From positions 15,438,001-15,502,000 of the forward strand of contig OZ316894.1 in the NCBI GenBank assembly GCA_973895155.1: DNA of 64,000 nt. Reading direction: 5' to 3'. Below, piece after piece: positions 21,915-32,693 of this stretch. Origin of the DNA: Marsupella aquatica. Taxonomy: Eukaryota > Marchantiophyta. The notes beneath the pieces are model-generated. The model was not told the origin of the DNA. It was given only the letters and a program-made list of their open reading frames with translations, and did not search any database. Position 1 is the stretch's first letter. Every line of letters starts with the position of its first letter. The translations under genes were made by a program, and so were the position numbers.

Positions 21915-22545
21915 AAACCCGGGCTTATCTTCCCTCCTCCCTCCTCCAACCCCTCCCTTCACCCGGGCCGGGCCTCCCTCCTCCCCCCCACCCGGGCCTC
22001 CCTCCACCCTGGCCGGGCCTCCTTCCCCCCCCCCCACCCGGGCCTCCCTCCACCCAGGCCGGCCCTCCTCCCTTCCCCCACCCGGCCCTCGTCCCCCTCC
22101 TCCCCGGGCCCCCCTCCACCCGGGCCGGGCCTCTCCCCCCACCCAGGCCTCCCTCCTCCCTGCTCCCACCCCGAGACCCCTCCCTTCACCCGGGCCGGGC
22201 CTCCCTCCACCCGGGCCGGCCCTCCTCCCTCCCCCCACTCGGGCCTCGTCCTCCTCCCCACCCGGTCTCCTCGCCCCCCCCCACCCGGGCCCCCCTCCAC
22301 CCGGGCCGGGCCTCCTCCCTCCCCCCACCCGGCCTCCTCCCCCCCCCACCCGGGCCCCCCTCCACCCAGGCCGGGCCTCCTCCCTCCCCCCACCCGGGCC
22401 TCCTCCCACCCCCCACCCGGGCCGGGCCTCCTCCCTCCCCCCACCCGAGCCTTCCTCCACCCGGGCCGGGCCGAGATGTAAAGCCGGGGCGTAAAGCCGG
22501 GGCCGGGGCCGGGTGACGAGAGGTAGGGGGGGGGCCGGGCCGGGG
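21915..22545. repeat. GC-rich array of the right arm
   Basis: CACCCGGGCCGGGCCTCCTC, CCTCCCCCCAC and similar words are repeated about 20 times, then change to GGGGCCGGGGCCGGG near 22495. It occupies the same subterminal position as the left GC array, though not as an inverted copy. Long frames on both strands here encode only Pro/Arg or Gly/Arg repeats and are not genes. Confidence 0.75.
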
Positions 22546-22622
22546 AATAATGATGAATATGCGTCAAATGAGAGCATTTAAGGCCGGCAAATCCCGAGTT
22601 TACGTGCCCGGCAACTCGGCAA

Positions 22623-22661
22623 GTTGCCCGTCACATCAAACCGGGTTTGTGTCTGCCCCTA
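22623..22661 (-). repeat. Right imperfect terminal inverted repeat of hAT element
   Basis: On the minus strand it reads TAGGGGCAGACACAAACCCG and then GTTTGATGTGACGGGCAA, matching the left end imperfectly. Confidence 0.5.
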
Positions 22662-25252
22662 TATGGAATACCGACATGCAATGTTTAATTTACATTTGTA
22701 GCAGCTCCATACGACTTGCTCTGTGGAGCTATCGGGTTCAGACCCACTCCGGTTTGTCTGGATATTAGAGAACCATCATCTTTGCGCAGCCACAGGCCAT
22801 CACACTAAGTTGTTGTCTACGCTTGTTTCTCGACTGTGTCAGTTGCCCATGTGGAAGCTGTTGCATAGAACTTCCAATATGATATGACCAGTATGTGCCT
22901 ACGGAAACAAATCTCTCGTGACTGACCGTGAAATTACAGAGTGCTTTAGGTTTTGGCATTGGGGAAGGTGGCCATCTGATTAAACAGCAGTCCTTCTTAA
23001 GGTCTTCAAGGAGACTACGATTTTCTTCTGCAGCAGGGTTGGCTAAGCTGACGCTCGAAATCAAGCCCCAGATCTTGAGTCGGATCCGTATCGGTACGGG
23101 TGATGATTCTCGTCGGCGTCTTGGTACGAGTAGTAGTGGAGTACTATGCTCTAATGATTCGGATCGTTTGCCACATCGTTCGAGAGACTCCCTTTCCTTG
23201 GCGTGTCAGACAAATCATGCTACGAAGGCTTGCTTTTGTGAATATCCATTCGTCGCAGTCGTTGTGATTTTTCTAGTTATTGCACTGTGCTGAGGTGAGA
23301 AATCTCCGAATTCTCTGACAGTGAGCTGCGGCATTGAAATGGTGTGTGCTAATTAGTTTTGCCAAGATTGGCATATTTTTTTCCGGAGGACACTTCGAAA
23401 ACGATCATGTTGTTTCCAAACTGAGTGGTGATGTTAAGTTATTTAATGGTGTGGAGTATTGATGATAGAAGGCAGTCAGTAGAAACAGCAAGAGCCCGCT
23501 GGGCCAGGCGTGCGAGAAGAAGATGCACCCCAGTCCAGGTCAGCAATGGAAGCCAAACATGCGAATGGGCAATCGAAACCTCGTAGAACTTAAGATGCTG
23601 TCCGCTAACTCGCTTCGTTTGCAAATCGTGTTTGGGAAAATGTAATTTCCAATTCCTGGTAATCAATATACGGTTCACATTGAGCTTTGTAAACACCCTG
23701 GTGGGCATATTCAATGTTAATGCTTTGACCTCTATATTCTGAGTTCAAGTGTGTCGCATTGGTAGGTTCTTCTTGTTAGAATCTTTACGCCAAACATGTT
23801 TCAGGCAATTTTAGCAGTAGAGGAGGCTCTCCAGGCCCAGATGCAGGCGGAACTGATGCAGAAAGCGCTTGGTAAGCAGCTCATAGCTTAAGGAGAAGCT
23901 CGTCCGGGAGCTACTCAGGCAAATCGACAGATCGCTGCCCAAACCGAGACAGCAAACCAGGCAACTATTCTTGCGGCGAGGGAGGCTGCTCAAGCGACTA
24001 CCAAAGAGCAAAATGAAGCCACAAGGCAACATCCCATCGACATTCAGTTGCCAAGGAAGCCCCGCAGGAGACAATGGCTGCGATACGAGGTACGGTACTG
24101 GACAAGGCGTGGATGAATCCCTACATTAAGGACAATGCTCTCTACTGTAGCTACTGGCTCAGAACTTTTGCAGTATGCAAGTAGTGTGTTTACCTGGTGA
24201 TATTTAATTCAGTTTTGACACCATAGGTGACCACCGATACCGCAATCGATTTTATGCAAATACCTTGTGAAGTGCTTAGGATACATAGAGCAGTTTGGCC
24301 TTGTCCACGCCTGGCTAGAGCGTGGGGTCTTTTTCGACGCAGTTATATTTGTCGTTTATCAACCTTGGTGGTCATGCCTCGCAAGTGTGATGCCGTTTTC
24401 AAAAAACTTTCGTTGTTTTGTGGTAGTTACTGGGACGATGCGATCAAATCGTTTCTAGGTATGACAATTCGATGTTTATTTTTTAACGTTTTGTTTCCTC
24501 TGTGCTTCGTTTTCCTCTACTCAAACTCCCTAGACAAATCGATCCATTGTTAAATCTGAAGTACTCCTGCGAAACCAAGATAGATTAATGTTGAAATTGA
24601 AGACCAATTTGCTCACGGGCAGGGGCTCCTCAGACATTTTCTCTGGATGTTATCGGACGGGTATGATGATAGTAGTTGAACTTTGAGCAGCGGACTATTG
24701 TCGAGTGGGGAATTATTTTGCATGCATGCAACAAGGCAATAAGTGAAGCCCAACCTCAAATGCAGGCAGCTGAACGGCTTGCTGTGCTGTGCGCGAGACT
24801 TGACTCATTTCGAGGTTTAGGGTTAAGGCCTTCTACCAAAATTTCTTATTCGGATGATCTTTATTTACCACTGCCTTCCAAAAGATGTTTCCCTGAGTGC
24901 AACCACTTTGTCTTGCCCCGCTTCGTTTGACAAACTGAACTAACTTCGACTTGCAGGAAGCTAATCAGCACGCAGCTAAAGCCCATAAACGAATGGCTTT
25001 GGTGCCCAGTCACCGGAAACAGCCTTGAAGCAGCTGCAGATCAATTCACCTTAGCCAATTAGATTATCCAGACGCTTTGCCTCGACCTACATTTGTTCAA
25101 GCCAGAACATCCTGGTGTGCAAGGAATTGACACGGGAAAGAGCAAACAAATGTCAACCATTTTGATACCTTGTGTACATCAAGGGGATGGCCCTCCCAAG
25201 ATTGCAGGAATGGATTTGCACACTCATATGTTTGTGAAACACCTTAGACCAC
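22662..25252. other. No confident gene
   Basis: Short frames such as 22928-23293 (121 codons, ending in a hydrophobic FVAVVVIFLVIALC) have no recognisable family. Coil-like fragments rich in Ala and Gln appear near 23805-23880 (EEALQAQMQAELMQKALG) and 24720-24810 (QPQMQAAERLAVLCARLDS), the latter followed by CTTGCAG at about 24951-24957. They might be scraps of one decayed coiled-coil gene. I cannot identify it. Confidence 0.35.
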
Positions 25253-27107
25253 TCATGCTTTTCTTTGATGATGGGAGGATAGAGTGGTCTTTACTCCCAT
25301 CATCAAGCACTGTTTTTTCATGTAGTTGACTAATGTGCACACTAATAGTTGTAATAATTCTTGCATGTCCACCTCAAGATGTGTCATCGCCTGCTCGTTT
25401 ATGAAAGAGACGGTCGCGTCTATATCCAGCAAAACAACACCTAGATTACTCTTAGAAGTGACATCCCCAAAAATTAGTTTATGAGGATCCATTATCTTAA
25501 TCTTAGGTACTTTCTCTTGCAACATCTTTTTTCCGGCAGAAATATCTTCTACAAGGACCTCGTCAACTACTAAGGGTTTAGTTAGAGCAATATTTACTTA
25601 GTCTTTCTGCCCCCCCATCTCCGCTCGCCTTGCCACCTTTCATGGGGTAATCCTTATTTTGATGTTCCATGGCTTCGCATGTGAAGCACAAACTTTCTGC
25701 CCGCCTTTTGTCCATGAGCGCCTGCTTTTCTCTTTCTGCCCCGATGAGGGTTCTTTCTTGAAGTTGTTGATTTTCCGGTTGTGCTTCGCATTTCCATTTT
25801 GGGGTTGAGTATCCGAACCATTGGACCCTGCCGCCTGAGGCTGCTTAGGCTTGTTTCTAGGATTTTTTGCTTTTCCAATTTTCCCTTTGGATCCTTTGCC
25901 ACCCACCTTTGTCAAGTCTTACTGATTATTCACCAGTGTAGTGGTCTTGTCAAAGGCATCAGAAATCATTTTAAATTGATGATGCTTTTCTTGTAATTTT
26001 TCCCTGAGCAACGGCAGAAGCTTCACTATAAAGTTGTTTCCTGCCCCGTCAGGATACACGCCAATTAATTTTGGTAATAAGTGATGAACTTTTGGATATC
26101 ACCCCTGATGCTTATCTCCGTTACACATTTCTGAGCATGTCGCTTTGGGTGCTTAGTGGTGACATGAGCGCGGAGATACTCAACTAGGTTTTCCCAAGTT
26201 AAGACAAGGAGGAGTCCTCTCGTGCCTTCTTCCAAGACCTTTACCAAGTTAAGGCATAGTCCTTCAGGTAAGGAGTGGCTGCGGTAACCCAAGTGGAGTG
26301 CTCTAGACACGTTTGGAGATAAATCTCCATTGTGGAGAGCCAACTCAAGAACTTTTGTCCACTTTATTCATAGGCCTCATCGTAAGTTGGAGGAGTCAGT
26401 AGTTGGTTCACTTGGAACATACTCCTTCCAACTACCATTCCCCATCAGAACGTGATACACTCTGACTACCCAGACTTAGTAAGTACTTGATCTAAGCCCC
26501 CTTGTTATGTTCCAACTGCTTATAAATGAGATGTTGGTCTTGAGTCAATGACCCCAAACCATTGTCATTGGCTGGGGCCTTGTGGGTTGTACGAGGACGG
26601 TCCTCCAACCGTCTTTCCTTTGCGGGCTACCTATCGTAAGGTTCTCGTATGGATTTTGGTGACACCCTCAACGACTTGCAGGCACCATGACTTCCCGGGG
26701 CTATGGCATCACCCTCATCACCCTAGTTATGCTTGGTTAAGTTATCCATGATGACGTCCGGCTTGACATCATCCTTTGGTTCCGTGTCCAACCCTCTTAA
26801 GGCGGGGATCAGTCCCTCTTCTGGGTCCTTGACCCCCTTCCTCCAATCCAGCTTCCGAATTGTTATCTTTCTCATCTGAGTTGGTGTTGTCCTTGCTCGA
26901 CTCATCCTTTGGAGGATCGGCCACCTCCTTCCCCTTAACTCGACATTGCTTTGCACTTGACATGTTTGTCGTAGTGGCTGACAGTTTGATCGCCATGTCC
27001 TCATCATCTTCTTTGTAGCATTCATCTAGGGAAGTCCTCTTTTTATTCCACTTGGACTTCAGCCTTCCTGCCACTCTTTGATTGAGTGTTCTTAACCATG
27101 TCTCCAA
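25253..27107 (-). pseudogene. Decayed retroelement gag-protease region
   Basis: Read on the minus strand, an acidic/Lys-rich stretch (27107-26723; EVADPPKDESSKDNTNSDEK) is followed by a Gag-like segment (26343-26065; ENLVEYLRAHVTTKHPKRHA). Next comes a basic linker (25915-25650) with, in one frame, a zinc-knuckle-like CFTCEAMEHQNKDYP whose last cysteine is tyrosine. A protease-like GVVLLDIDATVSFINEQA (25525-25400) follows, where the usual D-T/S-G is D-I-D. Frames change repeatedly, so it is a broken relic. Order and motifs fit a plant LTR-retrotransposon gag-pro; the superfamily is uncertain. No reverse transcriptase remains. Confidence 0.5.
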
Positions 27108-29250
27108 CGATCGAATCTTCCCACAGTCAACTCGTCGGACACGTCAAAACACTAGTCAAAATTCCGTTGGGATTTTTGGATTTTGACCTAGCCCAACTCC
27201 GGCCCGATATCTATGCAAGCAATCGCTGTGATACCTCAAGTGGTGGACCTTGCCACCCAATGCCCTCACCAATCCCAGCACCCACGCCTAAGTGCCCTTG
27301 GTGCTTGAACGCCTCCACAAAACTCCTTGAGCAAGCAACTTGATGCCCCTTGCACCGCCTGTGGCCACCCCCGTACGAAGTTGCACTTGCTTCCTAACAC
27401 AACCATCACTCAACAGTCCTCACTGTTTATGTAAGCAACCAAGTACCTCAGTAAGTAACCCAACCGGATCTAGATCTCCCCAAGTCTAGCATCCTAACTA
27501 AAACTCAACAGACATTGGTAAGTAGGTTAGCAATAGGTCCTCCCGTTGCCATAAGTTGGAACCAGAGCTGACACCCATAGTTTATCCAGAAGAACTCCCT
27601 CTTGGGTGCAGCCCGGGTTCTCCATCGTACCTATCCATCACCAACTGGCCGCCTTGCTCCCACGACATGTTCATGGTGTGGTATACCACATATGTAAGAA
27701 TCCTTAAAAATGGAAGAAGAAATGGTGAAATGATGAACTTTCAAAACTTTTTGGAGCTTTTTGATTGCATTTAAGTCATTTGGTGACTTACAACAGGATA
27801 TGACTAAAGCTCCTATTTATTTGAAAACCTTCAAGAACTTCAGTTCAGCTTGAAATTTGCAAGCATGATCTTTGGAGTATAATCTACTTGCTTGCACAAT
27901 TCAAGACTTTTTGGAGTTGGTTTACTTGGTTTTTGATCAGGTCTATGTTAGACAATTGTTATATTGGCATTTAATTACATCAAATTTTAATTAGTTCTAC
28001 TTTGTTTTACATATTAGTTTTCTTTGAATTGGAGGATGAAGAGGTATGTCTTTTCATCTTTCCAAGGATTATTCTTAATACTTATTTTAGTTAGTTTTTG
28101 GTTTTCAAGGAGTGAAAAGTTACACCTTTTCATTCCCTCTTGACCATCCTTGCTTGAGGCATTATATAAGGAAGGGTGATACACTGTAAGTTAGTTCTTG
28201 CATATCTTAGCCGAAGAGATTGTCCCTTTGACACTGTTATGGAGACGTTTAAGACATATTTTTAATGTCGCTCCTTAGGTGAAGAAAAGGAGACTAACTT
28301 CCTTCTATATTAGATTCCATGAGGAATTTGGATATGGAAGTAAAACTACATAAATACATGTGATTTGTATCTTGGATCATAGATAGCATTGGCTTGAGAT
28401 CCAATATATTAAACTCTTTTCTTATGAAACTCTAGAGTTGTCCAAAATATCTTTGACCATGTATGATTGTTAAGAATTTGTGGAAGTCTAGAGGGGAATT
28501 CATTTCAAGCTTTCTAGGGTAAAAGTCCATTCTCATGAGTTTTAGTACCGCCATTGGCAAACAAAGACTAGTAGCATTCATACCAAGTTGCGCATCGCCA
28601 GAGTATTGAATCCTGTTGCCGGCAGTTTACTAGTTGGGACTGCGCATGATGTCCAGAAAGATCTTTGTGGGCTTGGTGAACTAATACTAGGAGGAGAAAT
28701 GAGAGTATAAATTTAGGAAGCAGTCAGAGAGGGGTTTTGTGTACCTTTTAACATCTTAAAGTGGCCATATCTTTCGATAAGCTATGGTGATGGAGGTAGC
28801 GCACTGCTGAAGCCTGATTTTAAAAGTCCTAGAGTTATAGTCTATGAAAGAGAATTATATTTCCTTGTCTTTTGTTAATTGTGCATTTTGGTTTCAAATG
28901 TATAAGAGGTTGAGTTTCCTCGTTAAACCACTCATTTGTGTTAAAACATTCCATTCCCATTCTGTTTTGCTCTTAGGGGAACAAATTCTGAGTTTTTACT
29001 TTTATTATATGCATTTTTTATGCATTGACCCTATACCACACATGGCCCAAGTAGCGTAGCTTGTCCTAAAGCTTGTCCCAACACACCGGGACCAGGATGG
29101 TCCTGGCTATAACAACCAACTCCAAGTTCTCACCCACTGATAGCCTAGAGGCCAAATGCACTTGGAACTTAACCTCCACGTCTACTTGACCTTGCCTCCC
29201 CAACGCAAGCTCCCTTGGGAGACTGAACGTGGCTTGGCTGCTTGTCACAC
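27108..29250. other. Intergenic relic DNA, AT-rich
   Basis: No gene is supported. A TATA-like ATTATATAAGG lies near 28162. A minus-strand frame at 29248-29066 (60 codons) has no family features. The 27780-29000 part is strongly AT-rich. Confidence 0.4.
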
Positions 29251-30101
29251 CATTTAGAGTGGTACTATACTATATCATACTATCTAGGCATAGAGGTTTG
29301 TTTTGTGCTATGTGAGCATTTAGTGTTTAGTTGGTGTTAGTGTGAGGGATAGTTAGATCCCCTTGTGTTGGCCAAGGGCCTCATCTTTCAATGTTAAGCC
29401 TGTAAGCCTGTGAGCATTTGAGCACAAGCTCTGCTGACTATGGTGTGGCTGACCAAGTTGTGTTCTACATGTAACGTGGATTCCTTGAAGCACAAGGTGC
29501 GTTGAGCTTGACATACATATATGATCGCATCGGGCAGGATCATTGTTAGATTGGCACTGATTGCTGTTTGATTTTTGTTGTCAAGATTACATTGAAAGAT
29601 TAACTTTGAATTTTGTTGTGCGGAGTATGCAAACAAAAGTTTGATTTCATTATGGTTTTGTTGTTGACAATTTGTGGTAGCTCGGATCAGGTTTGGTTGT
29701 TGAATGGATCACTTTTGTTATACATTTGTGTTCAGAAAGCTCTAGTGGATGTGGAGCTTCAAGGTGCTAAGTTGCGGTTTTGGAGTTGCGGTCCCTATCA
29801 ATTTGCATTACAACATCGTGGAGGATTAATTGTGTGTCGACTATTATGGGCGGATTGTTGAAAGTATTTGTTGTTGTTTTGTGAAGGCAAGTCATTTGGA
29901 CTTGTGATTGATTGTGGTTCTGATTAGGGATGGTTCCAATCGGGAGTTGATAGTTGGAGGTATATGTTTGAGATTTGAGATTCGTCAAATTTGGTGTTGA
30001 TGGTAGTGCATTTCTACAAAGAAAGTGCAATTGAATGTTGGTGAATTGTGTTGTCAGAGAAGTAGCGCACTGCAAAGAGGTTAAGTGCGGCGGCAACCCT
30101 A
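29251..30101. other. Region beyond the copia LTR homology
   Basis: This lies 3' of the recognisable minus-strand copia LTR and may contain its true 3' end, because the other LTR copy is truncated. I see no gene. Minus-strand text is rich in CAA/ACC words, as in LTR U5 or leader regions. Confidence 0.35.
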
Positions 30102-30444
30102 TTGAGCATAGACGACAATTGCAACGGCAAGCCCATGAACCATCCAATGCACAAGAGTCAACATAGAGAGATACATGGTTCACCTCCACATGAGGCTACG
30201 TCCACAAGAACACACAAGAGCTTTACTGCACTCTCGGCCGACCGGCCATACCAAGCATCCACAGCGCAAGCTCTCTCTATCTCTCAACTAGCTATGTAAC
30301 AATGAGCTTGAGTTCCCACTCTCCAAGCAAACACCGCTTGGGTATAGAGCGTGCATAGCATGACTAACCTAACCAAGTCTGTGACTAAGGTTAGCGTTAA
30401 CTACAGTACATTTGTAACTCTAGACCTAAGAGTAAATCCTAACA
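30102..30444 (-). repeat. copia 3' LTR (minus strand)
   Basis: It starts TGTTAGG at 30444 on the minus strand after a polypurine tract and matches 8654-8999 along its length (GGTCGGCCGAGAGTGCAGTA; CATGTGGAGGTGAACCATG). It belongs with the pol fragments at 30636-30953 and 61870-62640. Confidence 0.85.
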
Positions 30445-30457
30445 ATCTCCCCCTTGA
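30445..30457 (-). other. copia polypurine tract (minus strand)
   Basis: On the minus strand GTCAAGGGGGAGAT directly precedes the LTR start TGTTAGG. Confidence 0.85.
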
Positions 30458-30635
30458 CTCTGGTCTAGGGGAGGGTAAAGACTGCTACCAATATGATTGC
30501 TCAACGAGAAGTTCTGGAAAGAAAAACCAAACCGGTTTTTCCCTATTTATACAAGAGTAGACCAGAACTAAGTCGTAGCCTATACAGGGAATGAACAAGA
30601 GCATATCTCAATTACTACTCAAATGTTAAGTAACC

Positions 30636-30953
30636 CTACTTGTGAGGCAATTGCAGAACCTGCAACGCATCACGGTGTCCAGAAAAACTCTCCAAATGAA
30701 TCACTTTGGTAAAAGTGTCAACCGGGTTGAGCTTACCGTCAATCTTGATTAGCTCAAACAGATTATCAAACACAGTCTGCCTGAGAAAATGGTACCTGAT
30801 GTCAATGTGCTTCACTCTACTATCCATCATTTGGTTCATAGCAAGGTGGAGCGCACTCTAACTATCACAATGGAGCTTCATATTCCCCTATGGCAATCCC
30901 ATCTCAGTGATCAATCTATCCAACCAAATAGCTTCCTTTGCGGTGCATTGCAA
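30636..30953 (-). pseudogene. copia RNase H tail, downstream half of split element
   Basis: On the minus strand this reads KEAIWLDRLITEMGLP, stop, KLHCDS, stop, then ALHLAMNQMMDSRVKHIDIR through LNPVDTFTKVIHLE to the stop at 30636. It is the end of copia RNase H and close to the fragment at 7990-8445. It begins exactly where the DNA transposon end (30954) starts. The missing upstream part is found at 61870-62640 in the same orientation. Confidence 0.85.
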
Positions 30954-30968
30954 GATTGAGGACTACCA
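30947..30968 (+). repeat. Left terminal inverted repeat of DDE transposon
   Basis: ATTGCAAGATTGAGGACTAC-CA, 21 of 22 bases identical to the inverted right end. AAAAAG..CAGTCCTTT and GGCCAAGATT blocks further in also have inverted counterparts on the right. Confidence 0.75.
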
Positions 30969-31439
30969 AAGGAGGCAAAAAGTCTCCAGTCCTTTCACTA
31001 ATCCAAAGGACTGTCAACGGCCAAGATTAGCACATCTAAAGTCAAAAAGGACTTAAACAAATCAAATGCGTATAAGATGCATTCATTAGTATTTCAGCTC
31101 CCGAGGTAACCCCTTTCTTGTCGCAACTATAATTTATGAGTGAAGGACAACCGGTTCTCTAGGAGAGTGCTGGCGCTATTAGTTCTGCGTGGAGGACTTT
31201 TCAAAAACAAGGAGTCAAAGTCCTTTGGGGAAACTCATTTTTTGTCCTGACATGTAATTTACAGTTGGACAACTAGTTCTGTGGGAGAATGTCGTCGGTG
31301 CTACTAGTTCCGCAGGAATTTTCAAAATCTAGGAGTGAGAGTCCTTCTCACTTAGGCGCGAGCTACAATTTGTTCAAAAAGTATCGAAGTCGAGCGCAAG
31401 GGTCCATACTTAGCCTCGTGAAGCACAAGATGGATGCCT

Positions 31440-32690
31440 TTGTGAGAATTCATTCAAGAGCAGTCGTGCGATGATGTGAGATTCGAGATGTTCTAATTTG
31501 TGTTGCCTTCAAAGCATGGGGAATGAGCTCATGCAAAAAGGAGGGTAGGGTTTACCTGTTCAAGCGCGCTCTGCCAAACAGCCAATCAAGTTGCAGATTT
31601 AATTTGCGTCTGAAGCTTCGCGGATGACATTCAAATCCGAGCATGAGCAAGGGGAATGAGCGCAAAAAGGAGGGCAATGAAGCTGCAAGTTTTATTAGGG
31701 TCTGAAGCATTGCGGATGATGACGGGAACTTCGGGAAAGAGTGCGAAGGAGGTCTGAAGAGGATCAAAGGGTTGAACATTGACTCAAATCACTCACTAGC
31801 AGCCATCATCGGCAGAATTGAGGTAAATATATGCCTCAATGCTTTTGTTTTCGAAGAGGAGATTTTTCTTTGCACTGAAGAAGCAAGGACGTTGGACAGA
31901 GTATGTGATGATTGACAGAATCAGAGTAGCTTAAATTTTGAAAGGCTTTGTTTGTTAACAAGAGTTCAAGTTGCGTTAAAGTCTGGAATGACCAACAGTG
32001 GCCTTTAAAATACCTAGCCTTGTGGAACACAAAATAGGTAGCAACTCTGGAAAGTTCTATGATTGGGTTAAATTGATTGAAAGAGCAAGATCCGTGGTGT
32101 GATGTGAGATCCATGCTCTGATAAATCCGTGTTGCCTTTAGAGCATGGGGAATGAGTGCAAAAAGGAGGTTCAATGAAGCTGCAGATTTATTAGGGTCTG
32201 AAGCTTTGCTGCCGACGTACATTAATTTGAATCCGAATAGGAACTTCAAGAAAGAGCATGGAGAGGAAGGTCAAGCAGTCAATCAAATCAGTATTGGCAG
32301 CTATCGTGAACAGAATTGAGGTACATTAAATTAAATTGATTTGCTTTTGTTTTGAAGAGGAGAAGTTGCTTTGGATTGGAGAAGCAAGGACACTAGCTAG
32401 ACAAAGTATTTGATAATCGACACAATTTAGGGAGTTCCCAGTTTGAAAGGCTTTTCTCAGGGCTTTTCTCAGGGCTTGTCTTTTTCAAGAGGAGAAGTTG
32501 CATTGGACTCGATCAGGAAGGGTAGCAAGTCTAGAGATTAAATGTGATGATTTTGTGAGGTATGTTCTAAGTCATGAATTGAAATTGGATCCCTGGGACG
32601 TAGGTGAATTTGATTCTATGAGGGTGGGCGGCCTTTGATTGGTAAAGGAAGTTGAACACCCCGATGTATTTGATGCTCCATGATTAGGCT
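31440..32690 (+). repeat. Diverged tandem duplication upstream of the transposase
   Basis: Segments near 31470-31960 and 32100-32470 repeat the same order of phrases: GCATGGGGAATGAG, AAAAAGGAGG, GAAGCTGCA..TTTATTAGGGTCTGAAG, CAGAATTGAGGTA, TTTTGTTTT..GAAGAGGAGA, GAAGCAAGGAC and TTTGAAAGGCTTT. Part of the first copy is itself duplicated internally. The region directly precedes the transposase ATG and may be its promoter or the subterminal region. Confidence 0.65.
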
Positions 32691-32693
32691 GAA

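Larger units (their letters stand above)
12874..22661. mobile_element. Probable hAT-type transposon with kinase/RING cargo
   Basis: Left end TAGGGGTCCAATCCAGGTTG (12874) and the reverse complement of the right end, TAGGGGCAGACACAAACCCG (from 22661 inwards), align as an imperfect inverted repeat; a shared GACGGG block lies further in. Moving inwards, both sides have a cytosine-rich array and then three inverted copies of a 40-base subterminal repeat. Between them lie a plus-strand kinase/RING gene region and a convergent minus-strand hAT transposase. This symmetry is the main evidence that the genes and ends form one element. I could not find a clean 8-bp target duplication (TATCAACA versus TATGGAAT), so the exact ends are provisional. 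Confidence 0.65.

Noticed and set aside
21894-22577. Long open frames on both strands encoding Pro- or Gly/Arg-rich proteins
   Set aside because: They are the translation of a GC-rich short repeat in several frames, with no domain and no start context; a repeat, not a gene.
12866-22669. Clean 8-bp target duplication for the hAT element
   Set aside because: TATCAACA and TATGGAAT match at only four of eight positions; not accepted as a duplication.
22725-22755. tRNA-like T-arm (GGGTTCAGACCC)
   Set aside because: No acceptor, D or anticodon arms can be built around it.
22928-23293. Small membrane protein gene
   Set aside because: The hydrophobic C-terminus is the only feature; no homologue, promoter or splice context supports it.
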